Source: Winogradskyella endarachnes (GTDB taxonomy: Bacteria > Bacteroidota > Bacteroidia > Flavobacteriales > Flavobacteriaceae). From it: DNA of 64,000 nt. The translations under genes and the position numbers were made by a program. Shown here one piece after another: positions 44,031 to 53,091 of this stretch. Below the pieces are notes generated by a model. That model was not told the origin of the DNA, did not search any database, and saw nothing but the letters and a program-made list of their open reading frames with translations. Within the stretch, counting starts at the first letter, position 1, and every line of letters starts with the position of its first letter. The DNA lies in assembly GCF_009741275.1 (NCBI RefSeq), contig NZ_WOWS01000002.1, forward strand, positions 496,001 through 560,000, read 5' to 3'.

Positions 44031-45161
44031 ATGAAAGAAAAACAATTTAAATCGGGCTTTGTATTTAAAACTTACGAAGCACCTCACCAATCGCCATTTG
44101 AAAAACTCTTTGAGATTTTTAAAGAGTTAATTACACATACTTCTGGCGATTTTGATGAAGCCATAGATTGGCTACGTCAATTAGACAAAGAGTATAAACT
44201 CACCACACCAGAGTATACCATTGATGATTTTATAGAAGATTTAAAAAACAAAGGATATATACGCGAAGAAATTGATCCTAACGGAACAGGTGAAGGCGGA
44301 ATGACGATTACTGCAAAAACCGAACGTGCCATTAGGCAACAAGCCTTAGACCAGATTTTTGGAAAAATAAAACGCAGTGGTTCTGGTAATCATAAGAGTA
44401 AAGGTGTTGGTCTTGGAGACGAACATACAGGAGACTTTAGAAGCTACCAATTTGGTGACAACTTAGATAAGGTTTCAATGACCGAAAGTATTAGAAACGC
44501 TCAAATTAATAACGGAATAGGCGATTTTAGTCTTACAGAAGATGATTTGGTGGTTGAAGAAACACTGCATAAAAGCCAGATGAGTACTGTTCTAATGATT
44601 GACATTAGCCACAGTATGATTCTCTATGGTGAAGATAGGATTACACCTGCCAAAAAAGTGGCTATGGCTTTGGCCGAATTAATTACCACGCGTTACCCAA
44701 AAGACACCTTAGAGATTTTAGTGTTTGGTAATGATGCTTGGCCTATTAAAATTAAGGAATTGCCATACCTAAAAGTAGGACCTTACCACACCAATACGGT
44801 TGCAGGTTTGCAATTAGCTATGGATATGTTGCGCAGAAAACGAAACACAAATAAACAGATTTTTATGATAACAGATGGTAAACCAAGTTGTTTACGTTTG
44901 CCAGATGGTCAATATTATAAAAATAGTAATGGTTTAGATCCATATATCACAAACAAATGTTATGCAATGGCACAGCAAGCGAGACGTTTGCATATTCCTA
45001 TAACGACGTTTATGATTGCTCAAGACCCTTATTTAATGCAATTTGTTAGAGAATTTACGCAAGCCAATAGAGGGAAAGCATTTTATACAGGTTTAAAAGG
45101 TTTAGGTGAAATGATTTTTGAAGATTACGAGAATAACAGAAAAAAGAGGATTAAAGGATAA
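44031..45161 (+). CDS. VWA-domain protein partnering an AAA+ ATPase
   Basis: The 376-residue protein has a helical, charged N-terminal half (about 1-180) and a von Willebrand factor A domain (about 185-360). The MIDAS motif DISHSM follows VLMI, and TDGKPSCLRLPDG gives a later metal-site loop. No signal peptide is present, so it is cytoplasmic. VWA/AAA+ pairs act together like magnesium chelatase subunits or MoxR systems. The AAA+ gene lies 83 nt downstream in the same direction, across a small repeat. Confidence 0.88.
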   Translation: MKEKQFKSGFVFKTYEAPHQSPFEKLFEIFKELITHTSGDFDEAIDWLRQLDKEYKLTTPEYTIDDFIEDLKNKGYIREEIDPNGTGEGGMTITAKTERAIRQQALDQIFGKIKRSGSGNHKSKGVGLGDEHTGDFRSYQFGDNLDKVSMTESIRNAQINNGIGDFSLTEDDLVVEETLHKSQMSTVLMIDISHSMILYGEDRITPAKKVAMALAELITTRYPKDTLEILVFGNDAWPIKIKELPYLKVGPYHTNTVAGLQLAMDMLRRKRNTNKQIFMITDGKPSCLRLPDGQYYKNSNGLDPYITNKCYAMAQQARRLHIPITTFMIAQDPYLMQFVREFTQANRGKAFYTGLKGLGEMIFEDYENNRKKRIKG

Positions 45162-45166
45162 AAAAT

Positions 45167-45240
45167 GCTTTTAGCGTTTAGGTGTTAGCCTTTAGCTTAA
45201 TCGAGCTAGCTAATAGCTAAAGGCTGATTGCCAAAAGCTA
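45167..45240. repeat. AGCTAAAGGCT-type imperfect inverted repeat, copy A
   Basis: The spacer contains GTTAGCCTTTAGCT on the left and AGCTAAAGGCTGAT on the right, with outer TGCTTTTAGC/CCAAAAGCT. It closely resembles the spacer at 56537-56616, so the two are members of a dispersed intergenic repeat. Confidence 0.7.
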
Positions 45241-45244
45241 TAAA

Positions 45245-46702
45245 ATGAAAGAAATAAAAACATTAGGCGAATTAAAACAATCGGGTTATCAATCAAAATC
45301 TATAAAAGATGAATTGAGAGATAATTTAATTGAAAATATAAAGAACAAAAAGACAACTTTTGAAGGCATTCATGGTTATGAAAACACTGTAATACCTGAG
45401 TTAGAACGTGCCATTTTATCTAGACATAATATTAATTTATTAGGACTTAGAGGGCAAGCAAAAACACGGTTAGCACGTATGATGGTGACGTTGTTAGATG
45501 AATACATACCTATAGTAGAAGGTTCAGAAATTAACGATGACCCTTTAGCTCCAATCTCTCGTTATGCTCTAGAATTTATTGCAGAAAAAGGAGACCAAAC
45601 ACCAATTACGTGGTTACATAGAAGTGAGCGTTTCGCCGAAAAATTAGCAACGCCTGATGTCACTGTAGCAGATATAATTGGAGATGTAGATCCTATAAAA
45701 GCAGCGAATTTAAAATTGAGTTATGCAGATGATCGTGTAATTCATTATGGTATGATTCCAAGAGCTAACCGTTGCATTTTTGTGATTAACGAGTTGCCAG
45801 ATTTACAAGCTAGAATTCAAGTGGCATTGTTTAATATTTTACAAGAAGGTGATATACAGATTAGAGGATTTAAATTACGTTTGCCGCTAGATATGCAATT
45901 TGTATTTACAGCAAATCCTGAAGATTATACCAATAGAGGAAGTATTGTTACCCCTTTAAAAGATAGAATTGGGTCTCAGATTTTAACGCATTATCCAGAA
46001 TCTGTAGATATTGCCAGAACCATTACCTCACAAGAAGCAAAGTTAGATGTCAGACAATCTGAATCTGTTTATGTACCAGATTTAGCCAAAGATTTACTTG
46101 AACAAATTAGTTTTGAAGCTAGAAAAAGTGAGTACGTTGATGTAAAAAGTGGTGTAAGTGCACGTATGAGTATTACAGCTTTTGAAAATTTATTGAGCAC
46201 AGCAGAACGTAGAGCTTTAATTTCTGGAGATAAAACAACTTCTGTAAGATTATCTGATTTTATTGGTGTGATTCCGGCTATAACCGGAAAAGTAGAATTG
46301 GTTTACGAAGGTGAGCAAGAAGGTGCAGATTTTGTAGCTAATTCATTAATGGAAGAAGCAGTGAAAACCTTGTTCCCAAAGTATTTTCCTAAAGTTGAAA
46401 AATTACAAAAGCAAGATGAAGAAACACCTTATGACGATTTAATCTCTTGGTTTTTTAATGGTGATGGTTTTGAGTTGTTAGATGATTTAGATGATACTAC
46501 TTATAAAGCTAAATTAGATGAAGTAACACCTTTAGATGCTTTAATTGCAGATTATCAACCAGAAATAGATCCAAAAGATGTCTATTTTGAAAAAGAATTT
46601 ATTCTTTGGGGATTAACCCAGTTTAAAAAATTAAGTAAGTATCGTTATGCTGAAGGACTTCAGTTTAAAGATCCTTATGGAAGTTATATTAGTGGCTTGT
46701 AG
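45245..46702 (+). CDS. AAA+ ATPase (magnesium-chelatase/MoxR-like)
   Basis: The 485-residue ATPase has Walker A GLRGQAKTRLA (about 59-70), a Walker B-like region FVINELPDLQ with Asn-Glu, and a sensor in FTANPEDYTNRGSIVTPLKDRIG. A C-terminal helical lid and an acidic end follow. It resembles ChlI/MoxR-type remodelling ATPases. Together with the VWA protein it probably inserts a metal or remodels a protein complex; the client is unknown. The stop is 2 nt from the convergent YdeI-type gene. Confidence 0.9.
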   Translation: MKEIKTLGELKQSGYQSKSIKDELRDNLIENIKNKKTTFEGIHGYENTVIPELERAILSRHNINLLGLRGQAKTRLARMMVTLLDEYIPIVEGSEINDDPLAPISRYALEFIAEKGDQTPITWLHRSERFAEKLATPDVTVADIIGDVDPIKAANLKLSYADDRVIHYGMIPRANRCIFVINELPDLQARIQVALFNILQEGDIQIRGFKLRLPLDMQFVFTANPEDYTNRGSIVTPLKDRIGSQILTHYPESVDIARTITSQEAKLDVRQSESVYVPDLAKDLLEQISFEARKSEYVDVKSGVSARMSITAFENLLSTAERRALISGDKTTSVRLSDFIGVIPAITGKVELVYEGEQEGADFVANSLMEEAVKTLFPKYFPKVEKLQKQDEETPYDDLISWFFNGDGFELLDDLDDTTYKAKLDEVTPLDALIADYQPEIDPKDVYFEKEFILWGLTQFKKLSKYRYAEGLQFKDPYGSYISGL

Positions 46703-46704
46703 AA

Positions 46705-47279
46705 TTACCAATTACCACGACTTTTAATATTAGCATCGCAGAGTTTTATAATCTCTGCGATTCTTTTTTGTTGTGTTGCTGCTCGTTTCGCTTGGTTTAA
46801 CCAATACAAATAACTTTTTCTGTAGCTAGGAGCAAAGTTGAGATAATTATTGTAAGCCTTCTTATTGTTATTAAATGCAATTTGAAGATTTTTAGGAATA
46901 ATTCCATTTTCTACATCGTCTAAAGACGACCAACTGCCATTTTGTTTTGCAATTTTAATAGCTTCATATCCAGACGAGTGAATTAAATTATCTTTTTCTA
47001 GGTCTATGATATGCTTTTTATTAACAGCGCTCCAAACACTTCTTGTTTTTTTGGGCAAAAATATTGACGTCTTTTTCCATCTCCCAAGCTTTTTACTGTA
47101 GCATCTATCCAACCATAACAAAGCGCAACTCTTACAGCTTCTTCCCAACGCATAGAAGCCATTGAGTGATTCACTTTATAAAATATAAGATAAATGCCTT
47201 TTTCAGATTTATGATTATCATGTAACCAATCTCGCCATTCGTTATCCGTTTTAAAATAAAGTTCTATTATATTAGACAT
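46705..47279 (-). pseudogene. YdeI/OmdA-family gene with a frameshift
   Basis: Two overlapping frames together make one protein. The first (start 47279) reads EWRDWLHDNHKSEKGIYLIF and VALCYGWIDATVKSLGDGKRR. It switches near 47057-47061, in a run of five A (plus), to the second frame reading PKKTRSVWSAVNKKHIIDLEK through LYWLNQAKRAATQQKR. These match the YdeI (bacteriocin-protection) family. A single inserted base would restore the frame, so either a sequencing error or a recent mutation is possible. The start touches the stop of the M1 gene upstream. Confidence 0.8.
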
Positions 47280-48917
47280 TTATATTTTTTTAGACGCTAC
47301 ATAGAAATCTTTGTCAATATTAATCTTTTTTGAAGTCATTTCTATAGATTTCCACTCTGCAGTAGGAAATATCCATTGAGATTGGTCATCAAATTCAATT
47401 TGAATGGGCATATCAAAGCCTTCAACGATGTTTGTCCAACGGAATTTTAATACATTTTCTTTAAGCGTGTATTCTAGCGTTGGGATTTTAATAGTTCTTA
47501 AATATTGATTAAAAAAAGCAGATAAATCTTTACCAGTTTCTTTACTTAAATAATTTTCAATCTGAGCAGTTGTAACCGTCTGATGATAGAATTCAGCATT
47601 CATACCTCTTAAAATTTGTCGCCACTTTTCATCATCTTCAATTAATTGGCGCAACGTGTGTAGCATATTTGCACCTTTGTAGTACATGTCTCCAGAGCCT
47701 TCATTATTTACGTTATAATTTCCTATAAGAGGTCTGTCATTTTGTATGTTTTTTCTGGTTCCAATAACATAGTCTGCAGAAGCTTCTTTGCCATAGTAAT
47801 AATCTAAAAACAAGTTTTCTGAGTATGAGGTAAAGCCTTCATGTATCCACATGTCTGCAATGTCTTTGTTGGTAATATTATTGGCAAACCATTCGTGACC
47901 AGCTTCATGGATAATAATAAAATCGAATTTTAATCCCCAACCACTTCCAGATAAATCACCTCCTAAATACCCTTGTCTGTATTTATTGCCATAAGTTATA
48001 GAACTTTGATGTTCCATACCTAAATATGGTGCTTCAACCAGTTTAAAACTATCGTCGTAAAAAGGATAAGGTCCAAACCAATGCTCAAAAGCCTTCATCA
48101 TTTTTGGTGCATCTTTAAAATGCGATTTAGCTTTTTCTAAGTTGTAAGATAGTACCCAATAATCCATGTCTAATGGACCTTTCTCTCCTTCGTAAACTTC
48201 AGAGAAATTAACGTAATCACCGATATTAATATTAACACCATAATTATTAATTGGGTTTTTTACAAACCAATGTGATGTTACGGTGTTATTGTTGTTTTCA
48301 ACTAATTCTCGTAATCGTCCGTTTGAGACATTTGTTAAGCCTTTAGGGTTGGTAACACTTATAAGCATGCTATCTACTTCATCGTACATGTGGTCTTTAT
48401 TTGGCCACCAAACACTAGCACCTAATCCTTGACATGAGGTGGCAATAAAAGGTTTACCATACTTGTCTTTTTTCCAAGAAAAACCACCATCCCAAGGTGC
48501 GCGTTTTGCCACTTTTGGTTGACCTTCATAATACACATCTATGGATTGAATTGATCCTTTTTTCTGTTTTTCGGTAAGTGAAATGTAATGTGCGTTACCT
48601 TCTTGTTTAACTTCTAACGTATTACCATTTTGAATGACTTTAGTAATTTTTAAAGGCTTTTGTAAATCAATTTGTAGTATTTGGTTAGGCTTTAAAACTT
48701 TATATTGAATGGTGTTTTTACCTGAAATAAATCGACGGTCTGGTTTTATTTCAACATCTAAATGGTAATAGGTTAAATCCCACCACTCGCGTTCTGGAGT
48801 AATACTTCCTCTTAGTGTATCTTGTTTTGTAAATTTAGTTTTCTCTGTAAGTAGGCTTTGACTATTACAGTTTATAACCAAAACGGTTATAAATAGTAGA
48901 GATAATAGGTTTTTCAT
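47280..48917 (-). CDS. exported M1 family aminopeptidase-like metallopeptidase
   Basis: The 545-residue protein has a signal sequence (MKNLLSLLFITVLVINCNSQ; lipobox LVINC is imperfect, so ordinary cleavage is possible). The M1 signature is HEAGHEWFANN with the second Glu in WIHEGFTSY (HExxH-18-E), and GMEHQSS takes the place of GAMEN. It should cleave N-terminal residues from peptides in the periplasm. It belongs to a series of exported enzymes running leftward here. Confidence 0.93.
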   Translation of the reverse strand: MKNLLSLLFITVLVINCNSQSLLTEKTKFTKQDTLRGSITPEREWWDLTYYHLDVEIKPDRRFISGKNTIQYKVLKPNQILQIDLQKPLKITKVIQNGNTLEVKQEGNAHYISLTEKQKKGSIQSIDVYYEGQPKVAKRAPWDGGFSWKKDKYGKPFIATSCQGLGASVWWPNKDHMYDEVDSMLISVTNPKGLTNVSNGRLRELVENNNNTVTSHWFVKNPINNYGVNINIGDYVNFSEVYEGEKGPLDMDYWVLSYNLEKAKSHFKDAPKMMKAFEHWFGPYPFYDDSFKLVEAPYLGMEHQSSITYGNKYRQGYLGGDLSGSGWGLKFDFIIIHEAGHEWFANNITNKDIADMWIHEGFTSYSENLFLDYYYGKEASADYVIGTRKNIQNDRPLIGNYNVNNEGSGDMYYKGANMLHTLRQLIEDDEKWRQILRGMNAEFYHQTVTTAQIENYLSKETGKDLSAFFNQYLRTIKIPTLEYTLKENVLKFRWTNIVEGFDMPIQIEFDDQSQWIFPTAEWKSIEMTSKKINIDKDFYVASKKI

Positions 48918-48989
48918 TTGTAGGATTAGGGTTAATGTTGTTTAATTTATTAGGTTAAAATGTAAATAATATAATTAGCGGTTATTGTA

Positions 48990-50321
48990 TTATCTCAGTA
49001 TTTTATTAGGAAACTTTACCACACTCTCGTGTCCATTGTCTCCAACTGCAGCTACACCAAAAAGTGAATTGTCTATAACTATACCGTTTAAGGTAAATTC
49101 AGTTGTGTTTTCTACATATCGACTGTTATCCCAAGTTGGTGATGTTGTATCTCTCCAATATATTTTGTAACCAACAGCGCCTTCTACTTTATTCCATTTC
49201 AGTTTTGCAGAAGGTTCTACAATACCACCAATGGCAACGGTTTTTGGAGCAGGAGGTGCCCAAGCTAAACAAGCTAGGTTTATAGCATTAACAGCTGTTA
49301 GTTTTTTTGCGTAATCAAAATTGACATGCTCTATAACATCACCATATTTTATGCCGTCTTCTTCACGTATATCTTGATGCTGTTGGGTGTAGTTTTCATG
49401 AGCTTCCATAATTCTAATTCCGGCAAAACCTAAGTCATTAAAAGGTCTGTGGTGTCCACCACGACCAAAACGATCTAAACGATATATCATCATCGGATTC
49501 ATTTCTGGCATATAAACTTTAGTTCTTTTGTGCACATAACGTGCCAATTGTCTAGAAATGCCATCAACTTCACCACCATAAAAACGTCTCAGAGATCGTT
49601 GACGTTCCGTTTCGTTTGCAGGTACAGGTTCTGAGAAAATACGGAAGGTTCTGTTATCAATGACTCCATCGACACCTTTAATGTTCCCAATCATGTCGTT
49701 ATTAAGAATTCCTATAATATCCCAATTTTGTTCTTTGGCATATTTTGCTAAACCGCCACCACCAAATAGCCCTTGTTCTTCTCCAGAAAGACCAACGTAA
49801 ATTATACTATTTTCAAACTTATATTGAGATAAAACTCTAGCGGCTTCAATAGTGCCTGCCATACCAGATGCGTTGTCATTTGCTCCAGGAGCATCTTTGG
49901 TGAATTCCATAGTATCACTACCTCGAGAGTCAATATCGCCACTCATTATAATATAACGATTTGGGTATTTTATGCCTTTTTGAATTGCAACAACATTAAC
50001 AATCCAAGCATCATGAGGTACGCGTTTATTACCTTCTTTAGTTACAAAATCTTTTTGATAAAAAACATTTAAACAATTGTTACAATTTTTTGAAATGCTT
50101 TCAAATTCAGACTTAATCCAACGCCTTGCAGCACCAATACCTCTAGTTTCTGAGATTGTATCGCTAAAAGTGTTTCTAGTGCCAAAATTTACTAAGGTCT
50201 GTATATCTTTTTCAATTCTTTCTGCGGAAACGGCTTCAATTATATCATATATTTTTTGGTCAGTTTGAGAAAAAATAAATAGCGAAAATAGGAGCAAAGC
50301 TATTGAAAAGTGATATTTCAT
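48990..50321 (-). CDS. M28-type exported zinc peptidase with Fn3-like tail
   Basis: I use the ATG at 50321, giving MKYHFSIALLLFSLFIFSQ as signal peptide; the frame's longer start is polar. The 443-residue product has zinc ligands in GDIDSRG, APGANDNASGM, SGEEQGLFGGG and NNDMIG, typical of M28. A C-terminal fibronectin III-like module (about 365-443; AKLKWNKVEGAVGYKIYW) follows. It should act as a periplasmic or surface peptidase. It is followed by the M1 gene on the same strand. Confidence 0.9.
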   Translation of the reverse strand: MKYHFSIALLLFSLFIFSQTDQKIYDIIEAVSAERIEKDIQTLVNFGTRNTFSDTISETRGIGAARRWIKSEFESISKNCNNCLNVFYQKDFVTKEGNKRVPHDAWIVNVVAIQKGIKYPNRYIIMSGDIDSRGSDTMEFTKDAPGANDNASGMAGTIEAARVLSQYKFENSIIYVGLSGEEQGLFGGGGLAKYAKEQNWDIIGILNNDMIGNIKGVDGVIDNRTFRIFSEPVPANETERQRSLRRFYGGEVDGISRQLARYVHKRTKVYMPEMNPMMIYRLDRFGRGGHHRPFNDLGFAGIRIMEAHENYTQQHQDIREEDGIKYGDVIEHVNFDYAKKLTAVNAINLACLAWAPPAPKTVAIGGIVEPSAKLKWNKVEGAVGYKIYWRDTTSPTWDNSRYVENTTEFTLNGIVIDNSLFGVAAVGDNGHESVVKFPNKILR

Positions 50322-50407
50322 GATTAAATATAAATTAGCATTAAAGTTCGGAAAATATTTGCAGCTAACCAACCACTATTTATATAACTTTTACATGAGG
50401 CTTTGTT

Positions 50408-51712
50408 TTATAATTTCTTTTTGTAATTAAATTTTACGGTTTCTGTTTTACCGTTATCGGTTATATCAACGTATATGTTCATTTCAGTTTCTGATACTTT
50501 TTCAAAGGTCATTCCTTCAAAAACAACTTTATTTTCTGTGATTTCTTTAAGAGGGAAATCTACTGTTTCATCTTTAGTTTCCCAACCTTTTAAATCTGAA
50601 CCAAAATGTTTTAACTGAAGTATTAATGAATTCTCTATTTCTCTAATAATTTCTATTTCATAAAAGGTAACCTTATTGTCATTAATTAATTTAAAAGTTG
50701 CCATCATAGAACCTGCAGATGGTTCACTCCAAATTTCTTCGGTTTTTCCGCCAAAAGCTTCACCATGCCACGTGCCAGAAATCCAGCTTATGTTTTCTAA
50801 TTTTGGTGCTACTGTATTTACAGCTGTGATATTATTTTCGTTTTTACTAGTATTAATATCGCCTGTTACTAATAATTTTGAAGTAGTGTTATTTACTAAA
50901 ATACGTGTAATATTTAAAATGTCATAAGATGATAAATCGGCTATTTGTTTCCAATCTTTATCTTTATGTAGTGTAAATTTGTACAAACGATTTGCTTTGC
51001 CAGAAAGTATGGTGTTTTCATCTAACCAGCAAATATCTTCTACCATTGGCAGTGTATTAGCCATAAATTTGGTTTTACCACTTAAAGGATCTAACGAACG
51101 AATTTGCCAAGTAATAGAATCTTTTTTTGAAATATAACTCACCAAACTAGAATTCGGTATTTTATGAATAGAACGCCCAATTTTAGTGTCATATTTTCTA
51201 TTAGACTTAAGGCTATTAAACGAGGTGTAGAGATTTAAATCCTTGTCTTCAATAACAGCTGAAACTATAGTGTTTTCATTATACCAATTGTAATAAGCAA
51301 CAACCAGATCTTCTATGAGTTCTGTTGAGTTACCATTACTTAAACTGTACGTGTACAAGCGTTGTTTACCATTTGTGTCTAAACGCACAGCAGAAACCTC
51401 GTGTTTATTAGGAATTTTTAAAGGTGAATATTCGCCACCTTCTGTGTGGTTTATCCAAATTTTAGCATTGTAACGCGTATCATATTTGGCAATATCTGTT
51501 TGTCCATTTCTAGTTGAAGCGAAGATGATATAACGTTCATCTAAAAAAGACGGCTGGTTATCGTAACCTTCGTTATTTGAAATGTTTTTACCATTTTGAA
51601 TTTTAATATTAGCATTATTTGTTTCCAAATCAAACAAAAATACTTCTGTGTCTGATTGCGCAAAAGATGCAATTGTTAAAAAGAGTAATGATAATTTAAA
51701 AATATTATTCAT
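50408..51712 (-). CDS. exported TolB-like propeller protein with DUF6265 domain
   Basis: The 434-residue protein has a signal peptide ending ASFAQ and TolB-type repeats in the first 290 residues (FLDERYIIFASTRNGQTDIAK and others). A C-terminal DUF6265-like domain (about 305-434) follows: ENISWISGTWHGEAFGG and EEIWSEPSAGSMMATFKL. DUF6265 resembles lipocalin-type beta barrels of unknown function. The joining of both in one chain is the main point of interest. It lies between the M28 gene and an esterase gene. Confidence 0.82.
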   Translation of the reverse strand: MNNIFKLSLLFLTIASFAQSDTEVFLFDLETNNANIKIQNGKNISNNEGYDNQPSFLDERYIIFASTRNGQTDIAKYDTRYNAKIWINHTEGGEYSPLKIPNKHEVSAVRLDTNGKQRLYTYSLSNGNSTELIEDLVVAYYNWYNENTIVSAVIEDKDLNLYTSFNSLKSNRKYDTKIGRSIHKIPNSSLVSYISKKDSITWQIRSLDPLSGKTKFMANTLPMVEDICWLDENTILSGKANRLYKFTLHKDKDWKQIADLSSYDILNITRILVNNTTSKLLVTGDINTSKNENNITAVNTVAPKLENISWISGTWHGEAFGGKTEEIWSEPSAGSMMATFKLINDNKVTFYEIEIIREIENSLILQLKHFGSDLKGWETKDETVDFPLKEITENKVVFEGMTFEKVSETEMNIYVDITDNGKTETVKFNYKKKL

Positions 51713-51745
51713 AGAATGTAGTTTTATACACTAAAGGTGATATTA

Positions 51746-52981
51746 CTATTGTTTCAGTTGATTTAAGTTTGCCTTTAATTCATTGAGGTAATATTGTCTT
51801 ATTTTTAGTTCTTTTGCAATAATTATTGATTTTTCAAGATAATCAATTGCAGTTTTATTATCCTCTTTAATTGAGGCTATTTTACTAAGACCTTCTAATG
51901 CTTTGTATGAATCTGAATTAGAAAATAAGATGGATTTAAAACGTTTTTCGGCTTCCTCATAATTTTTAAAACTTAAAAAATTGTTGGCAACCTGAATATG
52001 AAATTGCTCTAAACTGGCAGGAAAATGGGTTTTAATCCCAGCTTCCATTTGTAATAAATCATCTTGCCTTTTATTGCGAATGTAGTAATAGGTAATATTG
52101 CTTAGACTATACCATGGTAACAAAAATTCAGTATTGAATTTGTCGCTAATTTGTTTATAGTAATCAATAACTTCGGTTCCATTTTTTAATGAATAAAATT
52201 TTTCACGATTTAAATCCCAACCGATAAAAACAGAATTTATAGCATCTGTGATAGCTTTGAGGTGTAAGGAGCCATGATTGTCCTCTGGATATGTGTTTAG
52301 ATACCAATTACTTTGCTTCGGTGTTTGTTGTTTTAATATGGCAACAAATTCATCAATACCCATACCTTCTGTGTTGGCTTGCGCTATATAAAGTTGGGAG
52401 TTGGTTGTAAATCCATTTTTTAATTCTTCTTCTAACCGTTTTACAATTTCATAGTCATTAAACCAATAAGAAGGGTCTATAGCTATAAAGACATTAAAAT
52501 CGTTTGAATTTGTCATCCAATAGTGGGTGGCTAATATTCCGAATTTTGAATGTCCGATTAAGATATCTAAAGTAGAAGTTCTGTAAGATTTATTTATTAA
52601 AGGTTTTAATTCGGTTTGAATGAATTTAATAAAATTATCTGCATTTTGTTTAGGGTCTGAATTTTGAAGTTGTTTGGTTCCTCCATTGTCCGAAACACCA
52701 ATTAAAATAGCTTCAGGAATTGTAAATGCAGAATTAGATAAAAATTCAATTAAACCACTATCGTAGTGAAAGTTGTAGTCGCCATCTAGAAGATAGATAA
52801 CAGGGAACTCTGCTTTAGGGTTGTCGTTGTAGCTAGGTGGTAAATATACTTGATAAGAACGTTGCTCTTTCAGAATTTTAGAATCAAAACTATAACGCTC
52901 ACCAATAGAAATTTGCTGCGCATAGGAAACGCTCGAAATCAAAAAGACAAGCAGAAATCTTAAATAATATTGGTATTTCAT
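51746..52981 (-). CDS. exported esterase-D-type alpha/beta hydrolase with TPR tail
   Basis: The 411-residue protein has a signal peptide (cleavage near VSYAQQ) and an esterase domain (about 25-270) with FPVIYLLDGDYNF, the nucleophile motif GHSKFG, a likely catalytic Asp near NVFIAIDPSYWF and His in EDNHGSLH. It ends in a helical TPR-like stretch (about 320-410; EEAEKRFKSILFSNSD). The IroE/esterase family hydrolyses acyl or siderophore esters. The substrate is not predictable. Confidence 0.85.
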   Translation of the reverse strand: MKYQYYLRFLLVFLISSVSYAQQISIGERYSFDSKILKEQRSYQVYLPPSYNDNPKAEFPVIYLLDGDYNFHYDSGLIEFLSNSAFTIPEAILIGVSDNGGTKQLQNSDPKQNADNFIKFIQTELKPLINKSYRTSTLDILIGHSKFGILATHYWMTNSNDFNVFIAIDPSYWFNDYEIVKRLEEELKNGFTTNSQLYIAQANTEGMGIDEFVAILKQQTPKQSNWYLNTYPEDNHGSLHLKAITDAINSVFIGWDLNREKFYSLKNGTEVIDYYKQISDKFNTEFLLPWYSLSNITYYYIRNKRQDDLLQMEAGIKTHFPASLEQFHIQVANNFLSFKNYEEAEKRFKSILFSNSDSYKALEGLSKIASIKEDNKTAIDYLEKSIIIAKELKIRQYYLNELKANLNQLKQ

Positions 52982-53014
52982 TATGTGTTATCTTATTATT
53001 TTCGAATATACTAA

Positions 53015-53050
53015 AAATAAAAAAGCCAATTCAAGTAAATGAATTGGCTT
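53015..53050 (-). terminator. terminator of the beta-oxidation operon
   Basis: AAGCCAATTC (53023-53032) and GAATTGGCTT (53041-53050) form a 10-bp stem. On the minus strand a T-rich run follows, so it should end transcription after the fadE-like gene. Confidence 0.8.
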
Positions 53051-53091
53051 AAAAATTAGAGATATTTGAGTTAGTCTAATTATTGAATTAT

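Noticed and set aside
45245..46702. AAA+/VWA pair as a defence system
   Set aside because: The Walker and MIDAS motifs fit ordinary chelatase/MoxR-type pairs, and no nuclease, toxin or mobile gene is next to them.
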